A stretch of DNA of 64,000 nucleotides, from positions 113,813,692-113,877,691 of the forward strand of contig CM060978.1 of the NCBI GenBank assembly GCA_030765065.1, given 5' to 3'. A model generated the notes under the pieces. It was not told the origin of the DNA and ran no database searches. It saw only the letters and a list, made by a program, of their open reading frames with translations. Source of the stretch: Deroplatys truncata. Taxonomy: Eukaryota > Arthropoda > Insecta > Mantodea > Mantidae. A program made the translations under genes and the position numbers. Of this stretch, positions 22,001-36,231 are shown piece by piece (the first letter of the stretch is position 1; each line of letters begins with the position of its first letter).

Positions 22001-25000
22001 CCATCCAGTGTATATTTTGTGCATATAATATTGGGTACAGTGTGATTAACAGTGTAAATAATGACACGTAATTTTGAGTGAACTCAATCAGTGTTAACCT
22101 CAATATCAACAGTTCTGTTTCATGCAAGTATTACAGTGTTTGCAGTTTATAAGACCATGTCCTTTGTAGTTTAAATAAGTAGCCGTAGTTTAGAAATGCT
22201 GTTAAGTTATTACATACAAAACTGTAGACTGCATGAATGTTGTTTGAGGTTACATATTTCATTTAATGTTAAAATGCATTTCGTTTACTTAAAAGACAGC
22301 GTTTTTGTGCACAACAGCATATATTTACACAAAAGATATGTCACTGCACCACATTAATTGTATTTACTGTGGAGAAGTCATAACTTGTAGACAAGAACTG
22401 ATTAAGGCATTTCCCAAATTCCCACCACAAACGGCCGCCATTTTGAATGTCAGTGTCAGGTCCGTTATCCAGAGGGTCCTGGTTTAACACCTTCAAAGCA
22501 GCAATCCACAGGGACCTATTCCCCAAATAAACAATGAAATATGTGTATTTAAAATAAAATAAATTTTGTTCATGTAATTTTAATATTATACTATATAGAG
22601 TTCATTTTCCTTTGCTTTAATGTCTGCCTTTCACCTTATCTACGAAAAATCAATAAATATGGCTTGGACTCAACAGTACTGCCATTTGTTGCACTACTCG
22701 CAAATACGCTCTTAAGGTCCTGCCAGCTGATCAGAATTTAATAACACACAATTAACAAGGTAAAAACGTTTTGTAAAAACTCGAAGTTTTGAAATTTTGT
22801 TCTTCGCTCGTATAGACTCGTTTCATAAACATACTCAAACCTTAAATTACTACCATTATAGTACTACTAACTTCAATTCTTTGTTATATTATTACTATTT
22901 CTATCTCTCCTTGATACTCTTGAATTTCTGTAATCCATTACTATTGCAAAATTGTATTTTTAAAAGCATCTTCAGTTGTCAGGTTCTGCGCCATTACAAA
23001 CATACGCTTTTAACTGATTTGTAGAAAAAAATGCATTTGTTACATTCATATCATTTCTCTATATAGCTTAAATGTATCTCTCTGCTACAAACATAAACTT
23101 CGCGGTTTTAACTTGATCTACTTTATTTGTGCAGTACGCCTCTGTCTCTCTTATGATTTGCCAGTTAATATTTATAACATTCAATCAGAATGAAGAGGAC
23201 TTCATAGCCTCTTCGCAGAAAATACAAAGTATACATTATATCAATCATGCAAACATACCTACGGCATTTTTATAAAAATCGTTGGAGCCATTTTTGAGAG
23301 AATCAAACATAATGAAAATGTTTGCATGTAAGGATAGTCTGGGGTGGGAGGCACTTTCTTGAAAATCTTCATGTCGCACTCCAGGAAAATGTTAAAGATA
23401 CAAGTTTGGTAATAATTAACCTTTGTTTTTGAGTTATACTGCACGCACGGTGGACCTTTCTCTAAAAATAGCTATTTGGGAGAGGGGAACATAGAATTTT
23501 TGTGTAGAACGCAACACTTCCTCTAACCATTATAGGCAGGTGCTTAAAAGAGTAAAAGGAGCAAACTTAATACGCCATCCTTAAAATCATCGCAGAGTAT
23601 TTTCTTGCATGAAAGGAATGAGAAAGAAAGAAACTGCAGTCTTAATTTTCTCCATATTCATCGCAGGAATCACGAATGAGAGAGTAATTAATATGTTATT
23701 TAAAGAAAGAAAGAAGAAGGAAAAAGAAAAGTTTTCAAAACAGTAAATGATTAAAGTTTAGACGAGTTATGGCTGTGATAATTTAAATTATCATTGTTTT
23801 CAAGTACATCTAGGTGGAGTGAGAAGTAATATTTACTCATAATCAATGCGAAGTTTTCCATTATTTCCTCCAGGATTCCCTTACTTTTAAGTGAGTCGGA
23901 CTTCGAGGGGGAAAATAGGGATACAACTGCCCTTATTTTGCTGCACATTTTGCTAAACTAACCACAGTTACATTTCCTAGGATTCCTATATGAGCCCTGC
24001 CAAAACCAAAATTGCATTTTATTATTCTTATGCGATTGTAACTTAATTTCTCGTGGTACAGATGGTGGGTCAGTGTTGTTATAACTCGAATTAGAAATAA
24101 ACTGTAAAAAGTTCTGAAACCCGAGAAAATTAAGGCGATTTCTTCTTCAAATTTCAAAACAGATTCCGAGGCCTTTGGTATGACAAGAATTTCTGCTGAA
24201 GGGATGGATGATAGAGGATTCGGTTTAAATCATTTCTTTCTTAAAAGTTCAGTTTTCTTTTCCCACGACAAAAACGCATATAAACATGCGGAAGCATGCG
24301 CAATAGGTGCGGTAATACAGTTGCATCATTTGTTTATGTACGTAATTTGTAATAATGTTTTTTCCTTGCCTTGCTCTACAGTTCTGCAAACTATTTCTAA
24401 CCATTGTTTCATTTGTATAGCCGCCTCAAACTACACAAGTCTAAGTGTGGATTTCCCTTTCGGAACAATTCTTTCATCTTTCTAACTCGCCGTTTAGATT
24501 ATAATTCCTCGTAACTTTGAAATTGCATTCGCTCCATTAGAGAAACATTTCCCCGGGCCCTTAAAATAGCAAAATCTCACAAATGAAGGGAGATCCGGAT
24601 GTTGAGTTTAGGTTAAGCTAGGTCTTAATAACACCGGATGTTAAGCACTTTCTCTTTTGTATTCACAGGTGAGCATTGAATCCGTGTCAACTGAGCATAC
24701 GCATCGACAGCACTTAACCGAAGCTCTGAATTGGACCGAGAATCGCCTCAAACTTGCGGGAGTAGAATGTAACCGCGTGGACACCGGTGACACTGCAGCG
24801 GACGAATCCTCGCGACTTCCACATATCCTCACGGCTAGCTATTGCCATAAACTGGGCAAGCATACGATACTTGTCTATAGCAATGTCGATGTTGCTCGAG
24901 CAAATCCTCAGGAATGGGAGACATCTCCCTTTGAACTACAGGTAATATGAGCTATGTCCACAAACTGGGCAATCACACTATGCTAGTCTATAGTCATGTC

Positions 25001-28000
25001 AATGTGCTCAGCAAATTCTCAAGAATGAGAGACATCTCCCTTTGGACTACAGGTAATATAAGCTATGTCCACAAACTGGGCAATCACACGATGCTTGTGT
25101 ATAGCCATGTCAACGTACTCAGCAAATTCTCAGGAATGGGAGACATCTCCCTTTGAACTACAGGTAATATGAGCTATGTCCACAAACTGGGCAAACCATG
25201 ATGCCTGCTTATAGTCACGTTGATGTTGCTCGAGCAAATTCTCAGAAATGGAAGACACCTCCCTTTGAACTACAGGTAATATGAGCTATGTCCACAAACT
25301 GGGCAAACCATGATGCCTGCTTATAGTCACGTTGATGTTGCTCGAGCAAATTCTCAGAAATGGAAGACACCTCCCTTTGAACTACAGGTAATAGGAGCTA
25401 TGTCCAAAAACTGGGCACGTAGACAATACTTCTCTATAGCCATGTCGATGTTCTAGACCCCTTCCTGTGAACTACAGGTAAGATGAACTATGCCCACAAT
25501 ACTTCTCTATGCCCATAATAATCTTGCTCGAGCAAACCCTGAAGAGTGGGAGACACTTCCCGGTGAACTACTAGTAATATGAGCTATGCCCAAAAACTGG
25601 GCAAGCACCACATACCCCTCTTTGGCTAAGTCAATGTTGCTCGAGCAAACCCTGGGGAGTGGAAGACACTTCCCTGTGAACTACAGGTTATATGAGCTAT
25701 GTCCAAAAACTGGGCAAGCACCAAATACTCCTCTATGGCTAAGTCAATGTTGCTCGAGCAAACCCTGGGGAGTGGAAGACACTTCCCTGTGAACTACAGG
25801 TTATATGAGCTATGTCCAAAAATTGGGCAAGCACCAAATACTCCTCTATGGCTAAGTCAAAGTTGCTCGAGCAAACCCCGAGGAGTGGGAGACGCCTCCC
25901 GTGGACTACAGGTAATATGAGCTGTGACCAACAACTGGGCAAGCACACAGTACTTCTCTATGTTCATGATGTTGTTCGACCAAATCCTGAAGACTGGAAC
26001 ATCTCTCCGTTTGAACTACAGGTAAGACGATAATTAGAAGATGCAACGAAAGCAATATTAAAGCTGTGAACGTAATGAATTGTCAAAGCATACCCCCGTA
26101 GCTAGGTAATATAGTTAAACAAGATTATTCTGTTCTGGGCTTATTGGTTGCGCTCCCTCTTGGTATAGCAGTGGTCCAGTTTTATTAATGGAGTCCTTGG
26201 GTGGATCCAGGTAGCGTATATGAGAAACTTCAGTCCCTTCCCTTCAGCCATTGCAGAGTCTATGGTGGTGTTCTGTTTTGTAATAGTGCTGTGCCTAAAT
26301 TAATTTTATGAATAGTGTGATTCAGGCACGTGCACACTAATTATATATTTGTGGTACACAACAGGATCACGCACTTAAAATTACTAAATTAAAATGGCTG
26401 CTATATAGGCTGCTATCAAGGGCTGTCTTCATCAGTTTGAAAGTCACCTAAGGATAAAAAAAAAGTTCTAGCCTAAAGGGAATTAATATTATTCAGAATG
26501 AGTATTTTGAGACAGTAATGCTTTAGTAAAGTCACACAACAGTCTTAGGTACAACGAAAATTAATATAAACAACATTTGAATGAATTAAGCGTTTACCGC
26601 ATGTTTTTAGCACATTTTGTCAATCGTTATTGAATATTTATAAATCATACGTATATGAACAATGTCGGAGAATTCAGTAGGGATCTTCAAATATGTTTTT
26701 ATTATTTGAACCTACATTCACTTGTTCAATGAATAAAAGACATGTACGGTACTGAAATTCTTATAGTATGCATTAATGATAACCAGGGTTAGGACTTTTA
26801 GGTGCGCACCTTTTTTCTTAGGATAAGTTAAAGCTGTGCGGAAAGATATCAGTGTGAAATTTTGTTTCTAGTTGCGAGAAGAGGCATTTTTTCTCGCACC
26901 TTTATCCCATTTCCCCCCAACCATGCCCATAATTCCCTTTCTCCCCCTTTTTTCTTTGAATTTTCATTCCAATTTATTCTTTAACTTTCAATTAACGTCT
27001 CCTCAGCTTGCTGTGTTCGTGCGAATAGTAAGCCTACCTCTTTCAGTAAACGCCGCACGGGAATTGAAAGCACACCCATAACAATGAAAAATAATTGTGT
27101 GTTCGACGAAAACCTCTTTCTCTCACTTTACCGCAATAATGCAATTGACAATGGGTGATTCTCTCCCACCAGAATCTGTAGCCTGCAGTGCGTGAATGTG
27201 AGTTTGTTACTGCGAGAGGCGTCATCTGTTTGCGTGGAGGCGAAGGCTGGGCACGCAGAACGGCAGTATCCTCACCCGCGCAGTTCCGAGAATTATTAAG
27301 ACTAAGTTCAGCTCGAAACTACTAGAAATCGCTGAGACTGAAGTTCCAGCAGGAATGAGAACATTCCGGTAATTGTCGCGGTGTTATAAGAGAATGTGGA
27401 CAGCGAATGGGCGCAAGAGTGAGTTGTGTGGCAGTCGCATTGTGTTAGCAAGTGAACTAGTGTTAGCTCTCCAAACGAGTGTACTAGTACTAGATTTTAC
27501 CATGCCAAAGGTGTCCAGTGCTCGATTTATTGTTCTGGCTGAGGAATTCAAACAAGATTTCATAGACACTGATGGAACCGTTATGCGATGTACTATTTGT
27601 GATTCAGGAATTTTGTTAGACGAAAAACACCAGCGAAATCGCATCAAACAACACATTTCCAGCTCTAAGCATCAAATGAACAAGACTCTTCAAGCAAACA
27701 AATCACGGCAACCTCTATTACGAAATGCGTTTCAACAGAGTTCTTCAAAAAGCCAAAATTTCAAAGAATTAAACATTGATTTGTGTGCAGCTCTTACATA
27801 AGCAGGAACTCCACTCAATAAGGTGAACCATCCAGCCTTCAAGGGATTTCTTGAAAAATACACAAAGATGAGAGTACTTTAAGAAAAAAACTACATGAAG
27901 CCATTTTACCAAGAAACCATAGAAAGAATCAAGGAGAAAGTGTCTGATTGCGATGTGGGAATCATTGTGAATGAAACCATAGACTCAATGGAACGATATG

Positions 28001-31000
28001 TTTTGAATATTTTAGTTTTTCCCTTAGCAGGGAAGAAAGATAAGCCCATGTTGTTCAAAATGTACGAGCTGCAGAAAGCCAATGCCAGTACAGTAATGCA
28101 ATCCATTATGGACTTCTGCCAAAAATTCTGGCCTACTGGTATCGAGTTTGAAAAACTTCTTGTGGTTACGGACCAGGCTCCATACATGGTTTCAGCTGTT
28201 AACCAATTGAAACCTTTATTTCCTAACTTGAAGCATTTGACACACTTGGCTCATGCCCTTCACAGGGTTTGTGAACCCATAAGGAACGAATGCGACATCG
28301 CAAATCAATTCATCTCTGCCCTGAAGAAGATTCTACTGAAATCTCCGAGCCGTGTCGTTTACTACAGGGAAATCACTAACCTGCCCCTTCCAAATTTCCC
28401 GGTCATTACTCGCTGGGGATCTTGGATTGAGTGTGTTGCCATGTTGTGTGAGAATTTTGACAAAATTAAAGAGTTTGTGCTTTCTTTGGATCCATCCGAC
28501 ACAGGTGCAATTTCCAAGGCAAGCAACTTCTGTTACCGGAGAAAATACACAATTTGCATACAGAACTATATTGTGTCCATAGTTACAGGTACCTGCCTGC
28601 AGCTATTACACGATTAGAAGGACAAGGTCTGGAAAAGGAAAAACAATGGGATAGTTTTACTTCCGTGAGGTAGGAGTTAGATGACTTTGTCAAAGTTAGA
28701 TGAATCTAGTCTTCAGAAGAATCCAGACATTGAGGAATTCGCCACATCTGTAGAGTTGCCATTCCGAGTGAATACAAGGTTTGCCCCACTGGTTTCTGTG
28801 GATGTTGAAAGAAGCTTTAGCATCTACAAAGACATTCTATCTCCTAATAGAAACAGACTTACTTTAAAAATGTGGAGATGCTTAATGTCTTGAAGTACAA
28901 CAGCTTCATGTTTTTTTCCTTCTTTTGATGAGTGATAATTTGATGTACTTCTTTGTAGTTCAATAATTAGAATAAAGGAAAGATAAATCGTTGAATTAGT
29001 TAAGGGAATGCACAACTGAAACTGAAACTAATCCAAAATCTCAAAAAAATTATGTTCCCCAAAAATTCTCCATCACTTGTAGTTTTAGAATCTTTTATTT
29101 TTGACCTAGCGAACGCTTCAGGATCGTTACGAGACTTTTTAAATACTCTTACGCGTTTGGTTGCTAGCTGTTTATATTTTTAAAACTTCATTTTAAGGTG
29201 TTTCTTATTTTCAGTATTTCTGCATATTCAAAATGTTCACGATGTAGTTTTCATCCATTCATATTGAAATTTTTATGCTTATTTCAAAAACCCAAATAAA
29301 TAAAATTGTCACCTAATTTTTCTGTGTAATGAATAGATTTTGCGCTACCAAATTTTTAAGATAACAATGTATACAAAAAAAAACGAAAAAAAAATGCAAA
29401 TACAAAACCTTTTTTCTTTTAAACTAAGAATGGTAGAAAACAATTATGACATTTGTAGTTCCTTAACATAGAAGCAACATAAGATTTTTTTTAAAAAAAA
29501 TGCATGTGTTGCATTTTGCATATACCCATAATTTTATATTTTGAAAATTAATAACTTGAAAACTAATTAATATTTTGGATTGAAATTCACAAAGCAATTA
29601 AATCTAAAGAAGACTGGCATGTGGTTAAAATGCCAGCCCAATTGAATGTATAGTTTAGAAAATAACAATTTCAGTTGTGCATCCCCTTAAATAAACCAGC
29701 ACCTTGTTGTCCCTTTTTTCACCTTATTTGAGCACCTTTTCCCTTCCTTTTTTCATCTGAAATTTGCATCTAAAAATGCTAACCTTTATGATAACCCTTA
29801 CACATTGCCACAAAATAATAATTGAATAAGATTGAAATTTTCGTTTAAGGTCAGCTCCTATCCTGGTGCCAGAAATTCCCTAAAAGTAAAAATTGTTTCT
29901 GGTTTCGAGAGTAAAAATGTGTCATCGTCTGTAATGTACTGAACAAAAAAATATAAACTGCTAGCTCTATATGACTACAAAATCTGTGGTAGAATCGCTT
30001 GTAAGTACCTACAGGTAAATTTTCAAACAACACGACTTTTCATCCAACTGGGAACTCACAATAGTTATTTTGACAGATTCAGGCACGATGTTCAGAAGTT
30101 TGGAACAAGTAATAATTTTCATCCTTCATACTCAAGAAATTACTCCCGCGTACTGAAATAGCCCCCCCCCCCCGAGATAGGATCCTGATAATTATTTGAC
30201 CTTCACGAACAGATTGAAAGATGATCCAATATTTCCCATTACAAAACGGTTCATTATCCTGCTAATGAACAGCGTGATGTCGTTAATGCTATTTTCGTGA
30301 CATGGAAAAATATTCCTACAATAAAAAGCCGACTAGCATTGTTAAAAAAGACTAGATGAAAAAATCTAATGTTCTGCATTTACATTGCTTTTTCTATTCA
30401 CTCTCATGCAAACTACTCTTACAAAAGCTCATTCTTCTATCTACTTCTTGTTAATAGAGATAAACCTTCATTATATATTTACACGTTTCGTTGTCGGTGT
30501 AAGAAGAATACAGTAAGCTAAAGCGATGGTCAAGTCTTTTCAAAGCCGGCGGCTTTGAATTTGCGTTCTCTTTGCATGAACATGAGGAAGGAGGAAGGAA
30601 GGAAGGAAGGAAGGAAGGAAGGAAGGAAGGAGAGAAAGAAAAGAATAACCAGAATAGGGATTTGCAGTTGAGAAAAGTATAAAGTATTTAAAAATTACAA
30701 CCAGTAACAAAGAATATCCAGGAAATGCTTAATGACACAAAAATTTGACAAGTTGTATACTTTAACGAAATCTGCACTTTTTGTGTAGGTAGTAAGATTT
30801 TGTGCATCTTTTACGGTTTACCAGTTTAGCAGAAGTCATTCAGAATAAAGAGGTCTTCAAAGGTTATTCACAAAAAAGTCAGGATATACATGTTATTTGT
30901 TATGGCAATATCTTAACATATGGTATTTTAATCATAACCATTAGACCATTTTTGAGAAAATAAACATTTTCGAAAATTGTTCCACGTAAGGGTAGTTTGG

Positions 31001-34000
31001 GTTGGGGGATTTTCTTGAACATTTTTGTGTCGCATCCTTGGAAGATGCTGAACTTAAATACCACGTTTGGTATTTAACCGATTTTCCGTTTCTTAGTTAT
31101 GCTGTTCACAGACACGCGCGCGTGGGTTTTCTAAATCATCTTTTTTATTACGAGAGTCTCAAAACTTGTATTTCGGATGAAATCTCGGTAACAAATTTGT
31201 GGATGGAATGCAATACTTCCCCTACTTACTATAGTTAAGTAAAAGGACACATCCACCATTCTCTTACATGCAGAATATGAAAAGCAAGACATCTGTGCTG
31301 CACTAAACATGTGTTGCTTTTATTCCTAGATTTTATTTTCTTTCTGTAACTTGAAATTTAAGTGTAACTCAATCTGTATCCTTTAAAAATCAACGCCGGG
31401 CTGAAGATCGCTTAGCATGGTTTTGATGGCGTGTTAGAGATTTTAAGAGCATGGTGCCTGCTTCCTTCACCAATGTTTTGTTTTATGAATAACAGGATAT
31501 ATAATAAGTCTTCGCGACTTTCCCGGGAATTCACCAAAAGGTATGACGTACCTACTTCCGGTTTCGACCACTGAAATTGTTAACGCACATGACATTTTAA
31601 AGTAAACTACTCATACTAACTAACTCTGAATTACTAACTTTATGTACACTTTACGTGCATTATACAAAATGATATTTAAATTTTATCACCAATTTAAGAG
31701 TGCTAAGCCCACCAATACTTTTTTGTGTGGTTGGTAATCGGGGAGGGGAGAGGATGGACAGGAAAAAGCCAATGCTCATTTAAATGCTCGATACTGCCGG
31801 CTCTCATTCGTCAGTCGCCAGAGCGTTTGGTTTTGTGTTACGTTGCGTAGAAGACCGCAGGTTCGAATCCCTATTCGGGCATGATGTCTGAGTGCGTGTA
31901 AATGTGTGTATGTGTAAAAGGTAAAAACAGAAAAGAGCAAAACAGAGCGGACAATAGGATTTAAAAACCCTTTTCGTGCGATTACGCGATTTGAGACAGC
32001 GGGTTTTGAACGACTTATTTGGTTTACATTTGCCAACAAGCAGACTAGCTCTAGTGAATGTTGCGCGATGCACGGCCTATTTGTCCCGCCCTGCATTCAC
32101 AGGAGCCATCTCTACATTAAACAAAGATAACAGTTTGTAAGCAAATTGTAAAGAGACAAGGAATGCTTTAATATAATGGATATGAACAGTGGTATTTTAC
32201 AGTGTAAATGGGGATATCCAAAATCGTATCCAGAACATTGCCAATGAAGATTGTAATGTACATAATATACCGTTACATTTCAGGCGCGTTAGCAACATTT
32301 TGTATCTCGCATTCTGGTATTGAGTAGATATCTAAGAAATAATTCTAAAAGCTACTACATATACTACTCTTAAAGTTCTATTAATTTCAAGCAAATTACA
32401 TCCATGATATCGCTTAAGATTTGTTAACATTATTTAATACCTACACTTGTTTTCTTGCCGTTTAAAAAATACCACAATAACCCATGTATTATCGTTTCAT
32501 TATATACATCTGCGAGCAATTTGCAAGACGCTACATGTGTGGTTTATCGCTACGCTGTATGGTACATAACAGTGTTTTGGGGAATCCCCAAGCAAACCTG
32601 GAATTTCTGGCGCATGCCGATGCAGCTGAGATTGTCTCAGAGGAACACTTCATGGCAATGAATTTAAAATAAGAAGTAAAAACATAGGTAGCGCGCGCAC
32701 ACAGACTTAATAAGGTAGATTAAAATTGTAATACCTAGAGAGGTATGGAAGCCGGAACTCTCGTATGATTAACGCGAGGGCAAATCAATACACCACATAG
32801 CAAATGTTTCGAATGGGAACCTATAAAGACATTAATAAGGTTTAGCCATTACCCTGGATTCCATCATATATGCTAATAGTTTTAAAAATTAAATAAATAA
32901 ACAGCGTATTAATTTCTTCCCTTCCGTTTGCAGTCAATTGCGTATATATACATATAATTGCAGCGTTTCTTTAAACTATTGAAGTTTCAAAGCCTCCATC
33001 CTCGGTTACCAAATATTCAACCGCAACTTCAATAAGGAAGTTCTTTAATTTTGTACGGATTTAAACCAAATTTGGAATATATTGAAGAATTTTGTTCAAA
33101 CTCTTGTTAGACATTTCAACTCTGTACTTCGAGTAGTTCGCCTAAACATTTAGCATTTGTAGGATATTCTCCATCTAATTTACCCATAATTTTGTAGCGA
33201 TTAAAACCAAAATTCAGTGCGTCCACATATTTTGTTCAGGCTCATGTATATCAATTCAAATTCATGTGTGTAGTGGTTCGCCCAAGAACTGAAAATGTAT
33301 AGAAGGCTCTCCATTTCACCTGCTCTTAATTCTTACAGCGTTCAGCCAAGTCTGAAATGTGGCAAAAAGTTTTGTTCAAACTCCTACATATAATATCTCA
33401 ACTCCTATACCTGCAGCGGTTGGGGAATTGTTTCATGCGTAGATACAGATGGACGACGGATAGACGGACTAAGCTACGCTGATATATGCTCTGCAGTAGG
33501 GTACGCACATAAAAAGGCCCCAAATTAATAAACACAGATCATCCAGGGCACGGTGCATCTCTGAGCAAACTAAACCAATTGGTAGGTGATGTTCAAGAGG
33601 ACAGTGCACTTCAACCGATAAAACAAACCTAACAATAATTGGCACACTAGCCGAAAGCTGTTCACCGTCGCTGGACTAGAACGTTCATCACGTTCACAGC
33701 AGTTATACTCATATTGCACGTTCTCTTGCTTTTCTTTTCTTTCAATTTTAATTTTGTAGCAATGTTTAACGCCCGTTTTTATTACATAAGGTACCACAGG
33801 CGGTGGACACTGATGATACCTACAATTAAATTATATTTGAGAAAGGAATTTTGGGAAGAAATCTTTCCAGGCCCAAAGTTTAGGGTCCTTCCTCAGAATT
33901 TGCCATTTATGAGGACTGAGGAAATCCTGGAGAAAAAATAAATCATGGAGAATGATCCTGGCTGGATTTGAACTGTGGACCTCCCGTTCAAGCCCTATCT

Positions 34001-36182
34001 TAACGACCTCGACCATCCGTGTTTGTGTTCTCTTGCTGGAAAACCCCAAAGCAGTAGGTACATATACGACCGACACAATTCATGAAATTTCTCCACTGCA
34101 TAGGGAATAACGTAGAATAATGTTAATAAAATGTCAAACTATGGAGGATGTATTTTTCTCTTACCAGCGGCGCTCAGTAATAAACGGTGTGAGAACCGCT
34201 CTCCGCTTTGTGTACTTGGGAACGGGCCTCATTGCTGGCTTTCACATAATTAATTTAATCAATGTCTACCTTAATAATGGTTTTTCTTGTGTACAAACGT
34301 ATGTGGTCATGAGCTTGGTTGTGTTTCCGGCTTGAAGCAAGGTATTATTGTGGTTGCAGGAGAGAGATGGCATGCTGAGGGGCCGTGGAGCCTGCACCAA
34401 AGCGGCGCTCCTGTGCTGGATACATGTTATAGAGGCGTTCCATGCCACGCAAATTTCGGTTCCGTTAAATATCAAGTTCCTGATTGAAGCACTCAAAGAA
34501 AGGGGCAGTGAAGGCCTGACTGACATAGTAGATCAGAAAGGGGTCTTCTTCGACGACGTGGACTTCATATGCGTGCCGGCTGGCGTCTGGCTAGACAACT
34601 CCAAACCTTGCATTAACTACAGTTTGCGGGGATTCCTCCATTTCAAAGTCCAAGTGGTTAGTATCTAAAGACTGCTAGAGGACCATAACTCAGCCTTTTA
34701 TTCCTCGTTTCTCTAGCACTCCACTTAGTTCACAATCTAACCTTACAAACATCAGCGTTATCTACCAGTCTCCAACTTTTCTAAACTGCCTGCCACATTA
34801 AAATTTTAACGAACGTACGGTTCAATAACGATATCACGAAATTTGGTTTCCAGGTTTATATCGAATGCTACACGTTTGACATCTTACCAACATAACATCC
34901 TAAAAAAGAGAAAACAAATTAAGACCTCTTCTTCAGCCATCCACCGGCGATAAGTAGTATTTTAATACTAATATTAGTGGCGCTCTTCTTTGAGGGAGAT
35001 ATTTTTCATACAACTTACATTTTAGAAAGGCTACATTTCTAAGGGTATCTTCTATAATTTCACCTGTGAGTTTTGAAAATGTGTGTGCCTTGGCTCAAGA
35101 CAAGAACTCGGATTAATCCCAAAATCGAAAGTAGTCCAAGAAAAAGGTTTTCTGCGTTTAAATAATTTGTTTATCTTCTCATGAAATCTAATCTTTAAAG
35201 CGTTCTTAAAAAGAATATTCATTAAACTAGCAGAAACAGTCAACGATGCCGGGATCCTTGACAGTTTTGCTAAAACACCAATTTTACACGTTTTGTTTAC
35301 ACTTAAACGAATTAAAGCAATTAAAATATTTTTGATATTCAATTATTTTAAAGTGATCATTAAACCTTCATTGTGCAGAACGTCCCCAATCGCACCAAAA
35401 AAAAATCCTCTGAATTGCCTCTCATACAACATTTTTCAGCCCCATCGCTCATTAGGATGGTTTTTCGCATTACCAACCTTAAAATAATGAAAATAACAAC
35501 ATTCATGCTTTCACTATAGACGAAACAGTACAATTCGTGCTGAATATCCTCAAAATTGTCCCTCGCTGAATATTTTCTACCCACCTCCCGTTGAAGGGGC
35601 TTACTATACCACCCCTAAAATAATGAAGAAAACATCAATTATATTTTTATTTTACAAGAGTATTAAGAAAGCACGACGCCCTTTGGTGCTGAGTAACCTC
35701 AAAATTGCTTCCCGGCAATTGCAACCCTCTTCCATTCTGGGGTGGCTTTTGTAATAGCACTTCTAAGAATTTTTACTCTTGTCCTAAAGAATGTGTGTGT
35801 TAAATTCCCCAATGATAGTGAGAATTAACCAAAGTAGGTACCTCCCATGGAACGACTTTTAATCTCATCTCCAATGGGGGAGCGGGGCGTTTTTGGCATT
35901 AACTCCTCTAAATGAATGAAGAGAGTAACCTCTATCTTTTTATTTAGCACAAGTATTAAGAAAATGGGCCCATTTGTGCTGAAAATCCTCAAAATTGCCT
36001 CCCGCCGAACATTTTTGATATCTTCTTCCGTTCGGGATGGTTTTTTGTAATACCACTCCGCCGTATTTTTATAGTTGCCCTTAAGAGTATCGGACCAAAT
36101 TTGGTCTAAATCGGTGCAAGGGTGTATGGGCTTATAAGGGACATATACACTCGTATACATACGTACCCATTTACTTTGTGTC

Positions 36183-36231
<49 letters not shown>

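Noticed and set aside
24839..26030. CRISPR-like array
   Set aside because: Units are contiguous and exon-derived, with no spacers; the genome is eukaryotic.
27373..27801. Functional CGGBP1-like host gene
   Set aside because: It is inside an element with inverted ends and an 8-bp target duplication, and is broken by stops.
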